64,000 nucleotides of DNA from Hoylesella timonensis S9-PR14. Lineage in GTDB: Bacteria; Bacteroidota; Bacteroidia; Bacteroidales; Bacteroidaceae. The stretch is taken from positions 1 through 64,000 of the forward strand of contig NZ_JRPQ01000065.1 in NCBI RefSeq assembly GCF_000762405.1. Reading direction: 5' to 3'. The notes beneath the pieces were generated by a model. The model did no database searches. It was not told where the DNA came from and was given only the letters and a program-made list of their open reading frames with translations. Positions 9,488 to 21,012 of this stretch are shown here, piece by piece. Position 1 is the first letter of the stretch, and the number at the start of each line of letters is the position of its first letter. The translations under genes were made by a program, and so were the position numbers.

Positions 9488-10213
9488 TTACTGAAATAGC
9501 GTTTGCAACACCGAGAGCGATTTTAGCTCAGGGAACGAAGGTACATGCAATCGATAAAACTTTAATATCATCTCAACGCAACGGTTGCGTTCCTGCCTGG
9601 TAAACTTAAAAACATGCATGGAATCGTAATTCATTCGCATGAGCAGTCGAATTTTTGATGCCTCACTCGGCACAATAAAATCCCCATGCGCAGGTTGATT
9701 AGGTGTAAAGACGCCATTGCGCAAATCAAAGAATTCATGACCCGTGTCGTCCTCCAAGTTAGGATAAAATCCAATAAACCGAGTCAAATGCAACATAAAA
9801 ACCAAATGGAAATTAGCAAAACCTGTTGTCGCAGCATCTAACCAATGTACACTTGTCGTTACATATTGATACAACGCCCCACTGGCTTGTTCTCCTTTCA
9901 CACATTGATACAGAAATTCGGCAATGAAAAGCGAGATGGAAAGCTTCAATGCGTCAAAAGGAATACTTAAATATGGATTAACCATACGCACCTCTTTCAA
10001 GCGTGGAAGACGTCCATTGTGAAGTGCATCATATTCGATTTCTAAATGAGTAAGCGGCTGAAAAAACTGTACTCCTATGCGCCCATGCTTCGTTTTCTTG
10101 ACACGGTGTATAAAAGTGACGCAACCCATTCGTTCTGTGAACAAATCCACGATCAATTGAGCATCGCCATACTTAAGTGCACGCAGTACAATTGCTTCTG
10201 TCTTTACCAACAT
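9488..10213 (-). CDS. recO: DNA repair protein RecO
   Basis: A recombination mediator that binds ssDNA and SSB and helps load RecA with RecR. It is 241 aa, with an N-terminal OB fold (MLVKTEAIVLRALKYGDAQ... VTFIHRV, residues 1-75) and a helical C-terminal domain. The zinc-binding cysteines found in some RecO proteins are absent here. A minus-strand TATTTTTG box (10233-10240) lies 20 nt upstream of the ATG. It converges with the EnvC-like gene. Confidence 0.92.
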   Translation of the reverse strand: MLVKTEAIVLRALKYGDAQLIVDLFTERMGCVTFIHRVKKTKHGRIGVQFFQPLTHLEIEYDALHNGRLPRLKEVRMVNPYLSIPFDALKLSISLFIAEFLYQCVKGEQASGALYQYVTTSVHWLDAATTGFANFHLVFMLHLTRFIGFYPNLEDDTGHEFFDLRNGVFTPNQPAHGDFIVPSEASKIRLLMRMNYDSMHVFKFTRQERNRCVEMILKFYRLHVPSFPELKSLSVLQTLFQ

Positions 10214-10278
10214 TAATTCTGAATTTGAAGAACAAAAATACTAATTTTCATTGATTTATTAAAAAATATCAGATAATA

Positions 10279-10310
10279 TTTGGTACATAAAGAAAATTGT
10301 CCTACCTTTG
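10279..10310 (+). promoter_or_regulatory. Promoter for tRNA-Glu and rpsT
   Basis: The -33 element TTTGG (10279-10283) and the -7 box TACCTTTG (10303-10310) are 19 nt apart, a close match to the Bacteroidota consensus. The tRNA begins 22 nt after the -7 box. Confidence 0.75.
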
Positions 10311-10331
10311 CACCCGCTAATCAAATGGCAC

Positions 10332-10403
10332 GGTCCCTTCGTCTATCGGTTAGGACGTGAGATTTTCATTCTCAAAAGAGCAGTTCGATTCTGCTAGGGA
10401 CTA
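10332..10403 (+). tRNA. tRNA-Glu (anticodon TTC)
   Basis: A 72-nt sequence folds as a cloverleaf: acceptor GGTCCCT/AGGGACT (first pair G-U), D arm GTC...GAC, anticodon stem TGAGA/TCTCA with loop TTTTCAT (anticodon TTC), T arm AGCAG-TTCGATT-CTGCT, discriminator A at 10403. CCA is not encoded. It lies 29 nt upstream of rpsT on the same strand. Confidence 0.95.
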
Positions 10404-10432
10404 CTACTGAAATAAAAAGAAAATCAAAGAAG

Positions 10433-10687
10433 ATGGCAAACCACAAATCATCACTTAAAAGAATCCGTCAGGACAAAGTTAAGACTTTGCACAATAAGTA
10501 TTATGCAAAGACAATGCGTAATGCAGTGCGCAAGTTGCGTGCTATGGACAACAAGGATGAAGCTATCAAGCTATTTCCTGTAGTACAGAAAATGTTAGAC
10601 AAATTAGCTAAGACTAATACCATCCATAAGAATAAGGCTGCAAACTTGAAATCAAGCTTGTCACAACACATTAACAGCCTCGGATAA
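10433..10687 (+). CDS. rpsT: 30S ribosomal protein S20
   Basis: An 84-aa, very basic primary 16S rRNA-binding protein of the small subunit. The N-terminus [15 protein letters not shown] and the lysine-rich helices ([31 protein letters not shown]) are diagnostic. No -7 box is seen between the tRNA-Glu end and this start, so it is probably transcribed with the tRNA and released by tRNA processing. Confidence 0.97.
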   Translation: MANHKSSLKRIRQDKVKTLHNKYYAKTMRNAVRKLRAMDNKDEAIKLFPVVQKMLDKLAKTNTIHKNKAANLKSSLSQHINSLG

Positions 10688-10712
10688 GTCTATTTTAACA
10701 TTGAAAATATTC

Positions 10713-10746
10713 AAAGGTCACATCTCTTATGAAATGTGGCCTTTTA
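10713..10746 (+). terminator. Terminator after rpsT
   Basis: AAAGGTCACAT pairs with ATGTGGCCTTT (one G-U pair) across a 10-nt loop, followed by a short T stretch. It abuts the 3' end of the convergent DUF3298-like gene. Confidence 0.7.
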
Positions 10747-11439
10747 CTATTTTCTCGAAGACTTGGTATGCGCATCGTGGTAATATCCACCACGTTTAGA
10801 ACCCAACAAAAAAGGTTCTGCAGCCTGATAGCGAATCCGAAAAGGTGCACCCGTATAATTTCGTGCAGGACCTATCACAACAATCCAGCCATCAATAAAT
10901 CCCGCTTCTCCCACAATCAAGTCGTTAGCCGAAGCCACCTCCACAGGTAAATCACCTCGCCATTCCCACATTAATTGTTTAATTTTTTCTTCAGAACAAT
11001 TAAAAATTTCATTTATCTTTAAGCGATGCCCATCTTTTTTGCTAAATGTAGCACAATCACAAGTTTTCCAAACCACAGAATCTTGATCTGTAATGACGGA
11101 TTGAAAGGTCACACAGTCTTCATCCTCATAAGCTCTATAAATCTCGATGTGTCGACTCCCTTCTGGATTTGTCTCGAGATAATCTTGATAACTACGCTCC
11201 AAAACCTGAAAGAAAGCACGCTCATCGCTCACCTGTTCGCCTTCCACACCGACCACATCGTTAATCCAATTCCGAATACTCGTTACAGCTTCAGGCTCAC
11301 CTTCTAACGGAAACTCAGCAGATACTTGATAACGTTGTCGTTGAAAGGTGACCTTCTGTGTCGTGGTAAATACGACACCCGCCATTGAAGAAATGGCGAA
11401 TAAAGCTAAGACGAATAAAAAAGTAATTTTCTGCACCAT
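10747..11439 (-). CDS. Exported DUF3298-like protein
   Basis: A 230-aa protein with a signal peptide (MVQKITFLFVLALFAISSMAG). The middle (SIRNWINDVVG...LERSYQDYLETNPEG) and the C-terminal block (DGHRLKINEIFNCSEEKIKQLMWEW, FIDGWIVVIGP) resemble the DUF3298/DUF4163 domains also found in the extracellular part of RsiV-type anti-sigma factors. No transmembrane anchor or sigma-binding domain is present, so it is a free exported protein of unknown function. The ATG at 11439 is chosen over an upstream TTG because it gives a cleaner signal peptide. A TAAATTTG box (minus, 11452-11459) sits just upstream. Confidence 0.65.
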   Translation of the reverse strand: MVQKITFLFVLALFAISSMAGVVFTTTQKVTFQRQRYQVSAEFPLEGEPEAVTSIRNWINDVVGVEGEQVSDERAFFQVLERSYQDYLETNPEGSRHIEIYRAYEDEDCVTFQSVITDQDSVVWKTCDCATFSKKDGHRLKINEIFNCSEEKIKQLMWEWRGDLPVEVASANDLIVGEAGFIDGWIVVIGPARNYTGAPFRIRYQAAEPFLLGSKRGGYYHDAHTKSSRK

Positions 11440-11537
11440 GATTTCTACTTGCAAATTTAATAAAAATTCGGTGGAAACGGCCCTCGCTTTTAGGCATTTT
11501 TAGTTGTAAAACATTTCATCAATTCCCATTAATTTCG

Positions 11538-11545
11538 TATCTTTG
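11538..11545 (+). promoter_or_regulatory. -7 box of the gyrB promoter
   Basis: TATCTTTG followed by C is a perfect -7 match. The -33 is poor (TTTC near 11514). It implies an approximately 85-nt gyrB leader. Confidence 0.6.
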
Positions 11546-11635
11546 CAACAATGTACGAAGTATTTCTGCAGACAAAGAAAACTTGTCTGCTTTAAGTTTT
11601 CTTCAATTTGCAAATATAATTTTACAAGATATAAA

Positions 11636-13609
11636 ATGGCAGAAAAACAAAATACCGAAAACAACTATTCAGCCAGTAATATTCAAGTATTGGAAGGGCT
11701 GGAAGCGGTTCGTAAACGCCCTGCAATGTACATCGGCGACATCAGTGAGAAAGGTCTTCATCATCTCATCAACGAGACTGTAGACAACTCTATTGATGAA
11801 GCGATGGCAGGTTATTGCACGGACATAGAGGTAACCATTAACGAAGATGAGTCCATCACTGTGCAAGATAATGGGCGTGGTATCCCCGTCGACCAACACG
11901 AAAAACTACACAAATCCGCCTTAGAAGTGGTCATGACGGTACTCCATGCTGGAGGAAAGTTCGACAAAGGCTCCTATAAAGTCAGTGGAGGTCTTCACGG
12001 AGTTGGTGTGAGTTGTGTCAACGCATTATCATCTCACATGACATCTCAGGTATTCCGAGATGGCAAAATCTATCAACAAGAATACGAAAAGGGAAAACCT
12101 CTCTACCCTGTAAAGGTTGTTGGAGAAACCGACAAGCGAGGTACACGCCAACAATTCTGGCCAGATGGTTCTATTTTTACTACCACTCATTTCCAGTGGG
12201 ACATCATCGCAAGGCGCATGCGTGAGCTTGCTTTCCTCAATGCCGGCATCCGCATCACGCTTACAGACCTGCGTCCTAACGATGAAGGCAAGACACGAAC
12301 AGAGGTATTTCATGCCAAGGACGGACTCAAAGAGTTTGTTCGCTACGTAGACAGGCACCGCACACACCTGTTTGATGATGTCATCTATCTCAAAACCGAA
12401 AAGCAAGGCATCCCTATTGAGGTAGCCATCATGTACAATACTGACTATTCAGAAAACATCCATTCATACGTCAACAACATCAACACCATTGAGGGAGGAA
12501 CTCACCTCACTGGTTTCCGTGCCGCATTGACACGTACATTGAAAACGTATGCAGACAGCGAACCTACTATCTCCAAACAAATTGAGAAAGCAAAAATAGA
12601 GATTGCTGGCGAAGACTTCCGTGAAGGACTCACTGCTGTCATCTCCATTAAGGTGGCAGAACCCCAGTTTGAAGGTCAAACGAAAACTAAATTAGGCAAT
12701 AGCGAGGTGTCTGGTGCTGTTCAACAGGCTGTAGGAGAAGCCCTCAGCAACTATCTTGAAGAGCATCCAACAGAGGCTAAACAGATTTGTGAGAAGGTTG
12801 TATTAGCCGCAACCGCTCGTATCGCCGCTCGAAAAGCACGCGAAAGTGTACAGCGTAAAAACTTTATGAGTGGTGGAGGATTGCCAGGTAAGTTGGCAGA
12901 CTGCTCCAACAAAGACCCAAAAGATTGCGAAATATTCCTCGTCGAGGGTGACTCTGCAGGTGGCTCTGCTAAGCAAGGGCGAGATAGATATACACAAGCA
13001 ATATTGCCTTTACGTGGAAAAATCTTGAATGTCGAAAAGGTACAATGGCATCGTGTCTTTGAAGCAGAGTCAGTAATGAACATCATTCAAAGCATTGGCG
13101 TGCGCTTTGGTGTAGAAGGAGAAGCCGACCGTGAGGCAAATATTGACAAACTACGTTATGACAAGATTATCATCATGACCGACGCCGATGTCGATGGTTC
13201 ACACATCGACACCCTTATTATGACGCTCTTCTATCGATTCATGCCGAAAGTTATTGAAGAAGGACACCTTTACATCGCTACTCCACCGCTCTACAAATGT
13301 TCGTATAAGAACAAAGCCAGCGAGTATTGCTACACCGAACAACAACGACAGGCATTCATTGACAAATACGCCAATGGCGAAGAAGACAGCAAAAGCATTC
13401 ACACGCAGCGCTACAAAGGTTTGGGAGAGATGAATCCCGAGCAACTTTGGGAAACCACAATGAACCCCAAGACTCGCTTGCTCAAGCAAGTAACCATTGA
13501 GAATGCTGCCGATGCAGATGAGATTTTCTCCATGCTCATGGGCGATGACGTAGAACCACGTCGTGAATTTATTGAAAAGAATGCTACCTATGCGAACATT
13601 GATGCATAA
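11636..13609 (+). CDS. gyrB: DNA gyrase subunit B
   Basis: ATPase subunit of gyrase; with GyrA it introduces negative supercoils. It is 657 aa from the start MAEKQNTENNY. The GHKL ATPase site is seen (ETVDNSIDEAMAGYC, QDNGRGIPV, GGLHGVGVSCVNALS), then the transducer domain, then the TOPRIM domain with VEGDSAGGSAKQGRDR (about 436) and the acidic DADVDGSHI triad, and the C-terminal GyrB/A-binding tail (RYKGLGEMNPEQLWETTMNP). It is distinguished from ParE by this tail and by length, though ParE is not fully excluded without comparison. The upstream extension of the reading frame (from 11543) overlaps the promoter and was not used. Confidence 0.95.
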   Translation: MAEKQNTENNYSASNIQVLEGLEAVRKRPAMYIGDISEKGLHHLINETVDNSIDEAMAGYCTDIEVTINEDESITVQDNGRGIPVDQHEKLHKSALEVVMTVLHAGGKFDKGSYKVSGGLHGVGVSCVNALSSHMTSQVFRDGKIYQQEYEKGKPLYPVKVVGETDKRGTRQQFWPDGSIFTTTHFQWDIIARRMRELAFLNAGIRITLTDLRPNDEGKTRTEVFHAKDGLKEFVRYVDRHRTHLFDDVIYLKTEKQGIPIEVAIMYNTDYSENIHSYVNNINTIEGGTHLTGFRAALTRTLKTYADSEPTISKQIEKAKIEIAGEDFREGLTAVISIKVAEPQFEGQTKTKLGNSEVSGAVQQAVGEALSNYLEEHPTEAKQICEKVVLAATARIAARKARESVQRKNFMSGGGLPGKLADCSNKDPKDCEIFLVEGDSAGGSAKQGRDRYTQAILPLRGKILNVEKVQWHRVFEAESVMNIIQSIGVRFGVEGEADREANIDKLRYDKIIIMTDADVDGSHIDTLIMTLFYRFMPKVIEEGHLYIATPPLYKCSYKNKASEYCYTEQQRQAFIDKYANGEEDSKSIHTQRYKGLGEMNPEQLWETTMNPKTRLLKQVTIENAADADEIFSMLMGDDVEPRREFIEKNATYANIDA

Positions 13610-13629
13610 GTAACTCACTCCTTAGTTAC

Positions 13630-13666
13630 ACGGAACATGATAAGTATTGTCATGTTCCGTTTTTTA
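13630..13666 (+). terminator. gyrB terminator
   Basis: A perfect 11-bp stem (ACGGAACATGA with TCATGTTCCGT) with a 9-nt loop is followed directly by T6. It lies 20 nt after the gyrB stop. Confidence 0.9.
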
Positions 13667-13701
13667 TTGAATGACACGATATGTCATTGTCTTTCAGCGA
13701 A

Positions 13702-14742
13702 TCACCGTACCGTTGATTGGTGGTAAGCCGCTTGACTCATATACAGCGCAATGGTCTTAAAGCGCACATACGCTTCGCTGAGATACATATAACCTTGATA
13801 ACGGGAGTTTGTACCCCATGAATTTTTCGCCTTAAAGAACACTCTACCTTGTTTATCGTGTGCCATCCCCACTAAAACCATACAATGGTCATCTGTGGTT
13901 TTTAAGGTTTCAAACCCACGCTGCCGCATTTCTGCGGTCACATGAACAGGCGCATTGTCCAACGTTGCCACACCATTGGCAAACGAGAAGCCAGGCTCAC
14001 TGATGTCGCCCTCCCAACAAACTGGATGTCCAGCTTGCAACGCCTTTTTGAGATGCATCATTAAAGTATCCAAAGGAAGATTCTTAAACGCTTGCCTAAA
14101 CTGATTGTCTGGTATCTCCAAAACAAAAGAGTCTCCGTATGGATGGTGGGTAAAACTCGTTAATGACAAATATTCTTGAGGCAAACACACACTGTGCGCA
14201 AACTCCAAAGGCGTATATTCGGCGTGCAAAAAGAAGACGAAGCGAGGCAAAGAGCCAAGCTCTTGGTCTAACTTATCCTCCATAAGATGCCGCAATTGAC
14301 TTAGCGAGGAGACGCAAGAAGCCAAATGTCGCATTTTTCTACGCAACACATTGTAATTCACATTTTTAGCTGGGTACGAGTCCTCATGCAGCAATCCGTA
14401 ACGCTGTATCAAATCAAGTGTCATGGATGCAACTCCTCGCAACAGAATGGTCTTCTTTCCCCTCATAAAGAAAGCCTCTTGTGTCTGCTCCTCTAACAAC
14501 TTTCTTGCCAAATAGTCGACCGATAAATCTACCGAGTCCCCCATCATCAAACGCTCAGACTCAATGGTTCCCAACATGGCGTAGAGCCAACACAGCGAAC
14601 TCGCTCCTTGATTTTTTACGGGAGTTGTCTTGATGAGTACATCGTCGGTAAACCTCTCGTCCACACGTGTTGGAGGAAGAGGCTGGCTGCATCCCATTAA
14701 AATGGCGATGACTAACAAACAGGCTGTCCATATTCTATTCAT
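13702..14742 (-). CDS. Papain-like (C1B type) cysteine peptidase lipoprotein
   Basis: A 346-aa predicted lipoprotein (lipobox ILMGC, Cys18) with a papain-fold catalytic triad: Gln45 in KNQGASS, Cys51 in SSLCWLYAML, His286 in DDHCMVLVG and Asn307 in KNSWGTN. The spacing and the HxMVLVGxxxDxxG pattern resemble the bleomycin-hydrolase/aminopeptidase C (C1B) group. A surface-anchored peptidase would fit peptide feeding, but the substrate is unknown. A minus-strand TAACTTTG box (14750-14757) lies 7 nt before the ATG, so the mRNA would have almost no leader. Confidence 0.82.
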   Translation of the reverse strand: MNRIWTACLLVIAILMGCSQPLPPTRVDERFTDDVLIKTTPVKNQGASSLCWLYAMLGTIESERLMMGDSVDLSVDYLARKLLEEQTQEAFFMRGKKTILLRGVASMTLDLIQRYGLLHEDSYPAKNVNYNVLRRKMRHLASCVSSLSQLRHLMEDKLDQELGSLPRFVFFLHAEYTPLEFAHSVCLPQEYLSLTSFTHHPYGDSFVLEIPDNQFRQAFKNLPLDTLMMHLKKALQAGHPVCWEGDISEPGFSFANGVATLDNAPVHVTAEMRQRGFETLKTTDDHCMVLVGMAHDKQGRVFFKAKNSWGTNSRYQGYMYLSEAYVRFKTIALYMSQAAYHQSTVR

Positions 14743-15120
14743 GCAAAAGCAAAGTTAGCAGTATTCTGAAGAATAACAAAGAAAATCAAGTAATTTAATT
14801 ATACCAGTGCCACCAATCTGTAGAAGCATATAAAAATCACACACATTCATGAGAAAGAAAACGAGCTAATTGTAAATATAATTCAGAAAAATAAAAGTTG
14901 ATTCTAGCTTTCCATTGGCATCAAAAATTGCATTTTTATCTTCGTCACAACGCATTTTTTCCGCAAAAGTAATGAGTTAATCGCGCTATAATGACTGTTT
15001 TGGCTCACTACTCCATTACTTTTGTGGTGTTATTACATTACTCTAAGCACCTTAACTCAATGCTTCAACACCTATGTTCGGCAAGTAAAAACACGAAGTA
15101 ATTGATAATAAGGAAGTTAA

Positions 15121-15174
15121 AATACTCGCGTATTTGCGACCGAACTAACAGTTGCTCGCAAATACGCGAGTATT
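15121..15174 (+). repeat. Perfect 19-bp inverted repeat, element A hairpin
   Basis: The left arm 15121-15139 is the exact reverse complement of 15156-15174, with a 16-nt loop. The arm contains ACTCGCGTATTTGCGA. No T-run follows, and no gene ends nearby on the plus strand, so it is not an ordinary terminator. Decayed relatives occur at 27296-27353 and 34611-34668. Confidence 0.85.
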
Positions 15175-15277
15175 GAAGCCCATAGTAAAGATTTTTCAGA
15201 AAAAAAAAGAGCAACTCTACAGCCCAATTATCCACCCCCTATTGAACTGTCTCATGAACAAAACAAAGCGGTTTTGT

Positions 15278-15308
15278 TTTGTGATTATTACAAATAACCT
15301 TAACTTTG
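15278..15308 (+). promoter_or_regulatory. Promoter of the U32 / sufE / TrmH operon
   Basis: The -33 TTTG (15278-15281) and the -7 TAACTTTG (15301-15308) are 19 nt apart. The ATG at 15314 is only 5 nt after the -7 box, so the mRNA is predicted to be leaderless. Confidence 0.75.
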
Positions 15309-15313
15309 CAACC

Positions 15314-16570
15314 ATGAAATATCAGCTATCAGATTTTGAAATTATGGCACCTGTTGGCTCTCGTGAAAGTCTTGCAGCAGCCATACAAGCAGGGGCAGGT
15401 GCCGTTTATTTTGGCATCGGACAATTAAACATGCGTTCGCACTCAGCCAATCATTTTACGATTGACGATTTACACGATATTGCCGATACTTGCAAAGCGC
15501 ATGGCATCAAAACCTATCTCACCGTCAATACCGTTATTTATGGCGAGGACATTCCCACCATGCACCAAATCATAGATGCCGCAAAAGACGCTAACATTTC
15601 GGCAGTGATAGCCAGCGATGTAGCTGTAATGACCTATTGCGTGGAGAGAGGTGTGGAAGTACACTTGTCTACCCAACTCAATATTTCGAACATAGAAGCC
15701 TTAAAGTTCTACGCACGCTTTGCCGACGTAGTGGTTTTGGCACGCGAATTGAACATGAATCAAGTCAAAGAAATCCACCAACAGATAGTGGCGCAACAGA
15801 TATGCGGCCCACATGGTGGGCTGGTTCGCATCGAAATGTTCTGCCACGGTGCCTTCTGTATGGCAATAAGTGGAAAATGTTACATGAGTCTTCATGACGC
15901 CAATCGCTCCGCCAACCGTGGAGAATGCGTGCAAATATGCCGCCGTTCGTACACCGTCACCGATAACGAAACGGGCAACCAACTGGAGATAGACAACAAA
16001 TATATCATGAGTCCAAAGGATTTGAAGACCGTTCGTTTCATCGATTGCATGATGGATGCAGGCGTACGCGTGTTCAAAATCGAAGGTAGAGCTCGTGGTC
16101 CAGAGTATGTGTACAACGTGGTAACGTGTTACAAGGAAGCCATTCAGTCGGTCATCGACGGCACTTTCACCGAAGAGAAGAAAGACGCATGGGACGAACG
16201 TCTGTCTGCCGTTTTTAACAGAGGGTTCTGGGACGGCTACTATCAGGGGCAGAAGTTAGGGGAATGGACAAAGAACTATGGCAACAAAGCCACCGAGAAA
16301 AAAATCTTAGTGGGCAAGGTAGTGAAGTATTTCTCTAAGTTGGGCGTTGCTGAGTTGGCAGTTGAAGCCGCTGAAATTGAGGTTGGCGAGCACTTGCTCA
16401 TTACGGGTCCCACCACTGGCGTGATGTACTTTGACGCCAATGAGATACGCTACGAGCTACAACCCGTGCCGAAAGCCGAAAAAGGTTGGCGCATCTCCAT
16501 TGCTGTGCCCGACAAGGTACGACCTAATGACAAGCTTTTCAAATTGGTAAAAACACAAAGCAAGAGATAA
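15314..16570 (+). CDS. U32 family protein (TrhP/RlhA type RNA-hydroxylation factor)
   Basis: U32 'peptidases' of this type (TrhP/YegQ, RlhA/YdcP) act in prephenate-dependent hydroxylation of tRNA or 23S rRNA rather than as proteases. The 418-aa protein starts MKYQLSDFEIMAPVGSRES; the N-terminal TIM-like domain contains AGAGAVYFGIGQLNMRS, and a cysteine cluster lies near 175-217 (EMFCHGAFCMAISGKC ... GECVQICRRSY), consistent with a metal or Fe-S centre. The longer frame from 15152 runs through the hairpin and the promoter and was rejected. It is followed by sufE after 25 nt; the link to Fe-S assembly is suggestive. The exact RNA target is not determinable here. Confidence 0.85.
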   Translation: MKYQLSDFEIMAPVGSRESLAAAIQAGAGAVYFGIGQLNMRSHSANHFTIDDLHDIADTCKAHGIKTYLTVNTVIYGEDIPTMHQIIDAAKDANISAVIASDVAVMTYCVERGVEVHLSTQLNISNIEALKFYARFADVVVLARELNMNQVKEIHQQIVAQQICGPHGGLVRIEMFCHGAFCMAISGKCYMSLHDANRSANRGECVQICRRSYTVTDNETGNQLEIDNKYIMSPKDLKTVRFIDCMMDAGVRVFKIEGRARGPEYVYNVVTCYKEAIQSVIDGTFTEEKKDAWDERLSAVFNRGFWDGYYQGQKLGEWTKNYGNKATEKKILVGKVVKYFSKLGVAELAVEAAEIEVGEHLLITGPTTGVMYFDANEIRYELQPVPKAEKGWRISIAVPDKVRPNDKLFKLVKTQSKR

Positions 16571-16595
16571 ACAAACAAGGAAAAAGGAGAAAGAT

Positions 16596-17018
16596 ATGAC
16601 CATAAACGAACTGCAAGACGAGGTAATAGAAGAGTTTTCAGAGTTCACCGACTGGATGGACAAGTATCAGATGCTCATTGATTTAGGCAACGAATTAGAG
16701 CCATTAGATGAGCAATACAAAACAGAATCAAACTTGATAGATGGCTGCCAAAGTAGGGTTTGGCTGCAATGCGATGAGAAAGACGGCAGATTAATATTCA
16801 CCGCAGACAGCGATGCGCTGATTGTTAAAGGCATTATTGCCTTACTTATTCGTGTGGTGAGCAATCACACACCGAAAGAAATTATTGATGCAGACTTGTA
16901 TTTTATCGACCGCATCGGACTTCGTGAACATCTCTCGCCCACTCGTGCCAATGGACTGTTGGCGATGACAAAACAAATGAAAATGTATGCTGTGGTGTAT
17001 CAATCCAAGCTGTTATAA
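16596..17018 (+). CDS. sufE: SufE-like sulfur acceptor protein
   Basis: Accepts persulfide sulfur from a SufS cysteine desulfurase for Fe-S cluster assembly. At 140 aa it has the family length, with the conserved loop LIDGCQSRVW carrying the acceptor Cys51 and the C-terminal LSPTRANGLLAM segment. It lies between the U32 gene and a SpoU/TrmH methyltransferase (gaps 25 and 15 nt), so it is probably co-transcribed. The sulfurtransferase role is inferred from family membership. Confidence 0.92.
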   Translation: MTINELQDEVIEEFSEFTDWMDKYQMLIDLGNELEPLDEQYKTESNLIDGCQSRVWLQCDEKDGRLIFTADSDALIVKGIIALLIRVVSNHTPKEIIDADLYFIDRIGLREHLSPTRANGLLAMTKQMKMYAVVYQSKLL

Positions 17019-17033
17019 TCATTTATCAAGAAA

Positions 17034-17564
17034 GTGAGAAAGCTCAAGACCATAGAAATGAACCGCTTGTCGGTAAAAGAGTTCAAAGAAGCCGACAAAC
17101 TACCTCTCATCGTTGTGCTTGACGATGTGCGCTCATTATATAATGTAGGGTCTGTATTTCGGTCGTGCGACGCCTTTCGAGTAGAAGCGGTATATCTGTG
17201 TGGCATCACCGCCACGCCCCCACATCCCGAAATACACAAGACTGCTCTCGGTGGAGAGGATAGTGTAGCGTGGCGATACTTTGCATCAGCCACAGAAGCG
17301 GTAGAAGAATTGAAAAGAAACGGATATTTCGTGTATAGCATTGAGCAGGTAGAAGGCTCCACAAAGCTACAACACCTCACGCTCAACCGTCATCAGCGAT
17401 ATGCCGTAGTGTTTGGCAATGAGGTGAAAGGTGTGAACCAAACCACTGTTGATGCGTGCAACGGATGTTTAGAGATACCCCAATTTGGCACTAAACACTC
17501 GCTCAATGTCTCGGTAACTGCTGGCATTGTTGTGTGGGAGTTCGCACGTAAGATGTTCTTGTAA
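17034..17564 (+). CDS. SpoU/TrmH family RNA 2'-O-methyltransferase
   Basis: A 176-aa SPOUT enzyme that should methylate a ribose 2'-OH in tRNA or rRNA using S-adenosylmethionine. All three motifs are visible: DVRSLYNVGSVFRSCDAF (motif 1), VVFGNEVKGV (motif 2) and IPQFGTKHSLNVSVTAGI (motif 3, the SAM-binding knot). It lacks the N-terminal RNA-binding domain of larger family members. The start is GTG at 17034 (MRKLKTIEM); an ATG eight codons later is an alternative. Last gene of the U32-sufE operon. Confidence 0.9.
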   Translation: MRKLKTIEMNRLSVKEFKEADKLPLIVVLDDVRSLYNVGSVFRSCDAFRVEAVYLCGITATPPHPEIHKTALGGEDSVAWRYFASATEAVEELKRNGYFVYSIEQVEGSTKLQHLTLNRHQRYAVVFGNEVKGVNQTTVDACNGCLEIPQFGTKHSLNVSVTAGIVVWEFARKMFL

Positions 17565-17597
17565 ACTTACGCTAACAACATTCTCACCCAACTTTCG

Positions 17598-17642
17598 TCC
17601 TCTGCCATTCGTCACTCAGCTGACGAATGGCAGAGGATTTTT
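17598..17642. terminator. Bidirectional terminator between TrmH-like gene and lacZ
   Basis: A perfect 17-bp inverted repeat (17598-17614 with 17621-17637) and 6-nt loop lies between two convergent genes. The plus strand is followed by T5. Confidence 0.9.
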
Positions 17643-17657
17643 AGAGATTTCGTTTGA

Positions 17658-20852
<3,195 letters not shown>

Positions 20853-20887
20853 CTACAAAATCTCCAATGAGGTTAGCATTACTGTCA

Positions 20888-20917
20888 CAAAGATAACGTT
20901 TTTTTTCGATGATTCAA
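20888..20917 (-). promoter_or_regulatory. Promoter of the beta-galactosidase gene
   Basis: On the minus strand, GTTG (CAA at 20915-20917) and TATCTTTG (20888-20895) are 19 nt apart. It predicts a leader of about 55 nt. Confidence 0.75.
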
Positions 20918-20959
20918 CATCCTTATTAATTAAAAAACGGAAGAGACAACGAGGGACAC

Positions 20960-20990
20960 TTGTACAATTCCTCAAAAAAAGCTACATTTG
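20960..20990 (+). promoter_or_regulatory. Promoter of the YcfP-HAD fusion gene
   Basis: TTG (20960-20962) and TACATTTG (20983-20990) are 20 nt apart; the ATG follows at 21013. It is divergent from the lacZ promoter with about 45 bp between them. Confidence 0.75.
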
Positions 20991-21012
20991 CACATCATTA
21001 AATTCTAAAAAG

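Larger units (their letters stand above)
14743..15313. other. 570-bp non-coding region with degenerate repeat element A
   Basis: Between the C1 peptidase (-) and the U32 gene (+) I find no convincing ORF. It holds the divergent promoters, a core motif of the dispersed element (14971-14993, and a variant at 15052-15072) and the 19-bp inverted repeat at 15121-15174. Short TTAACTC/GAGTTAA words recur. Confidence 0.7.

Noticed and set aside
15152-15313. N-terminal extension of the U32 protein
   Set aside because: It starts inside the inverted repeat and crosses the -33/-7 promoter; the ATG at 15314 starts the conserved protein.
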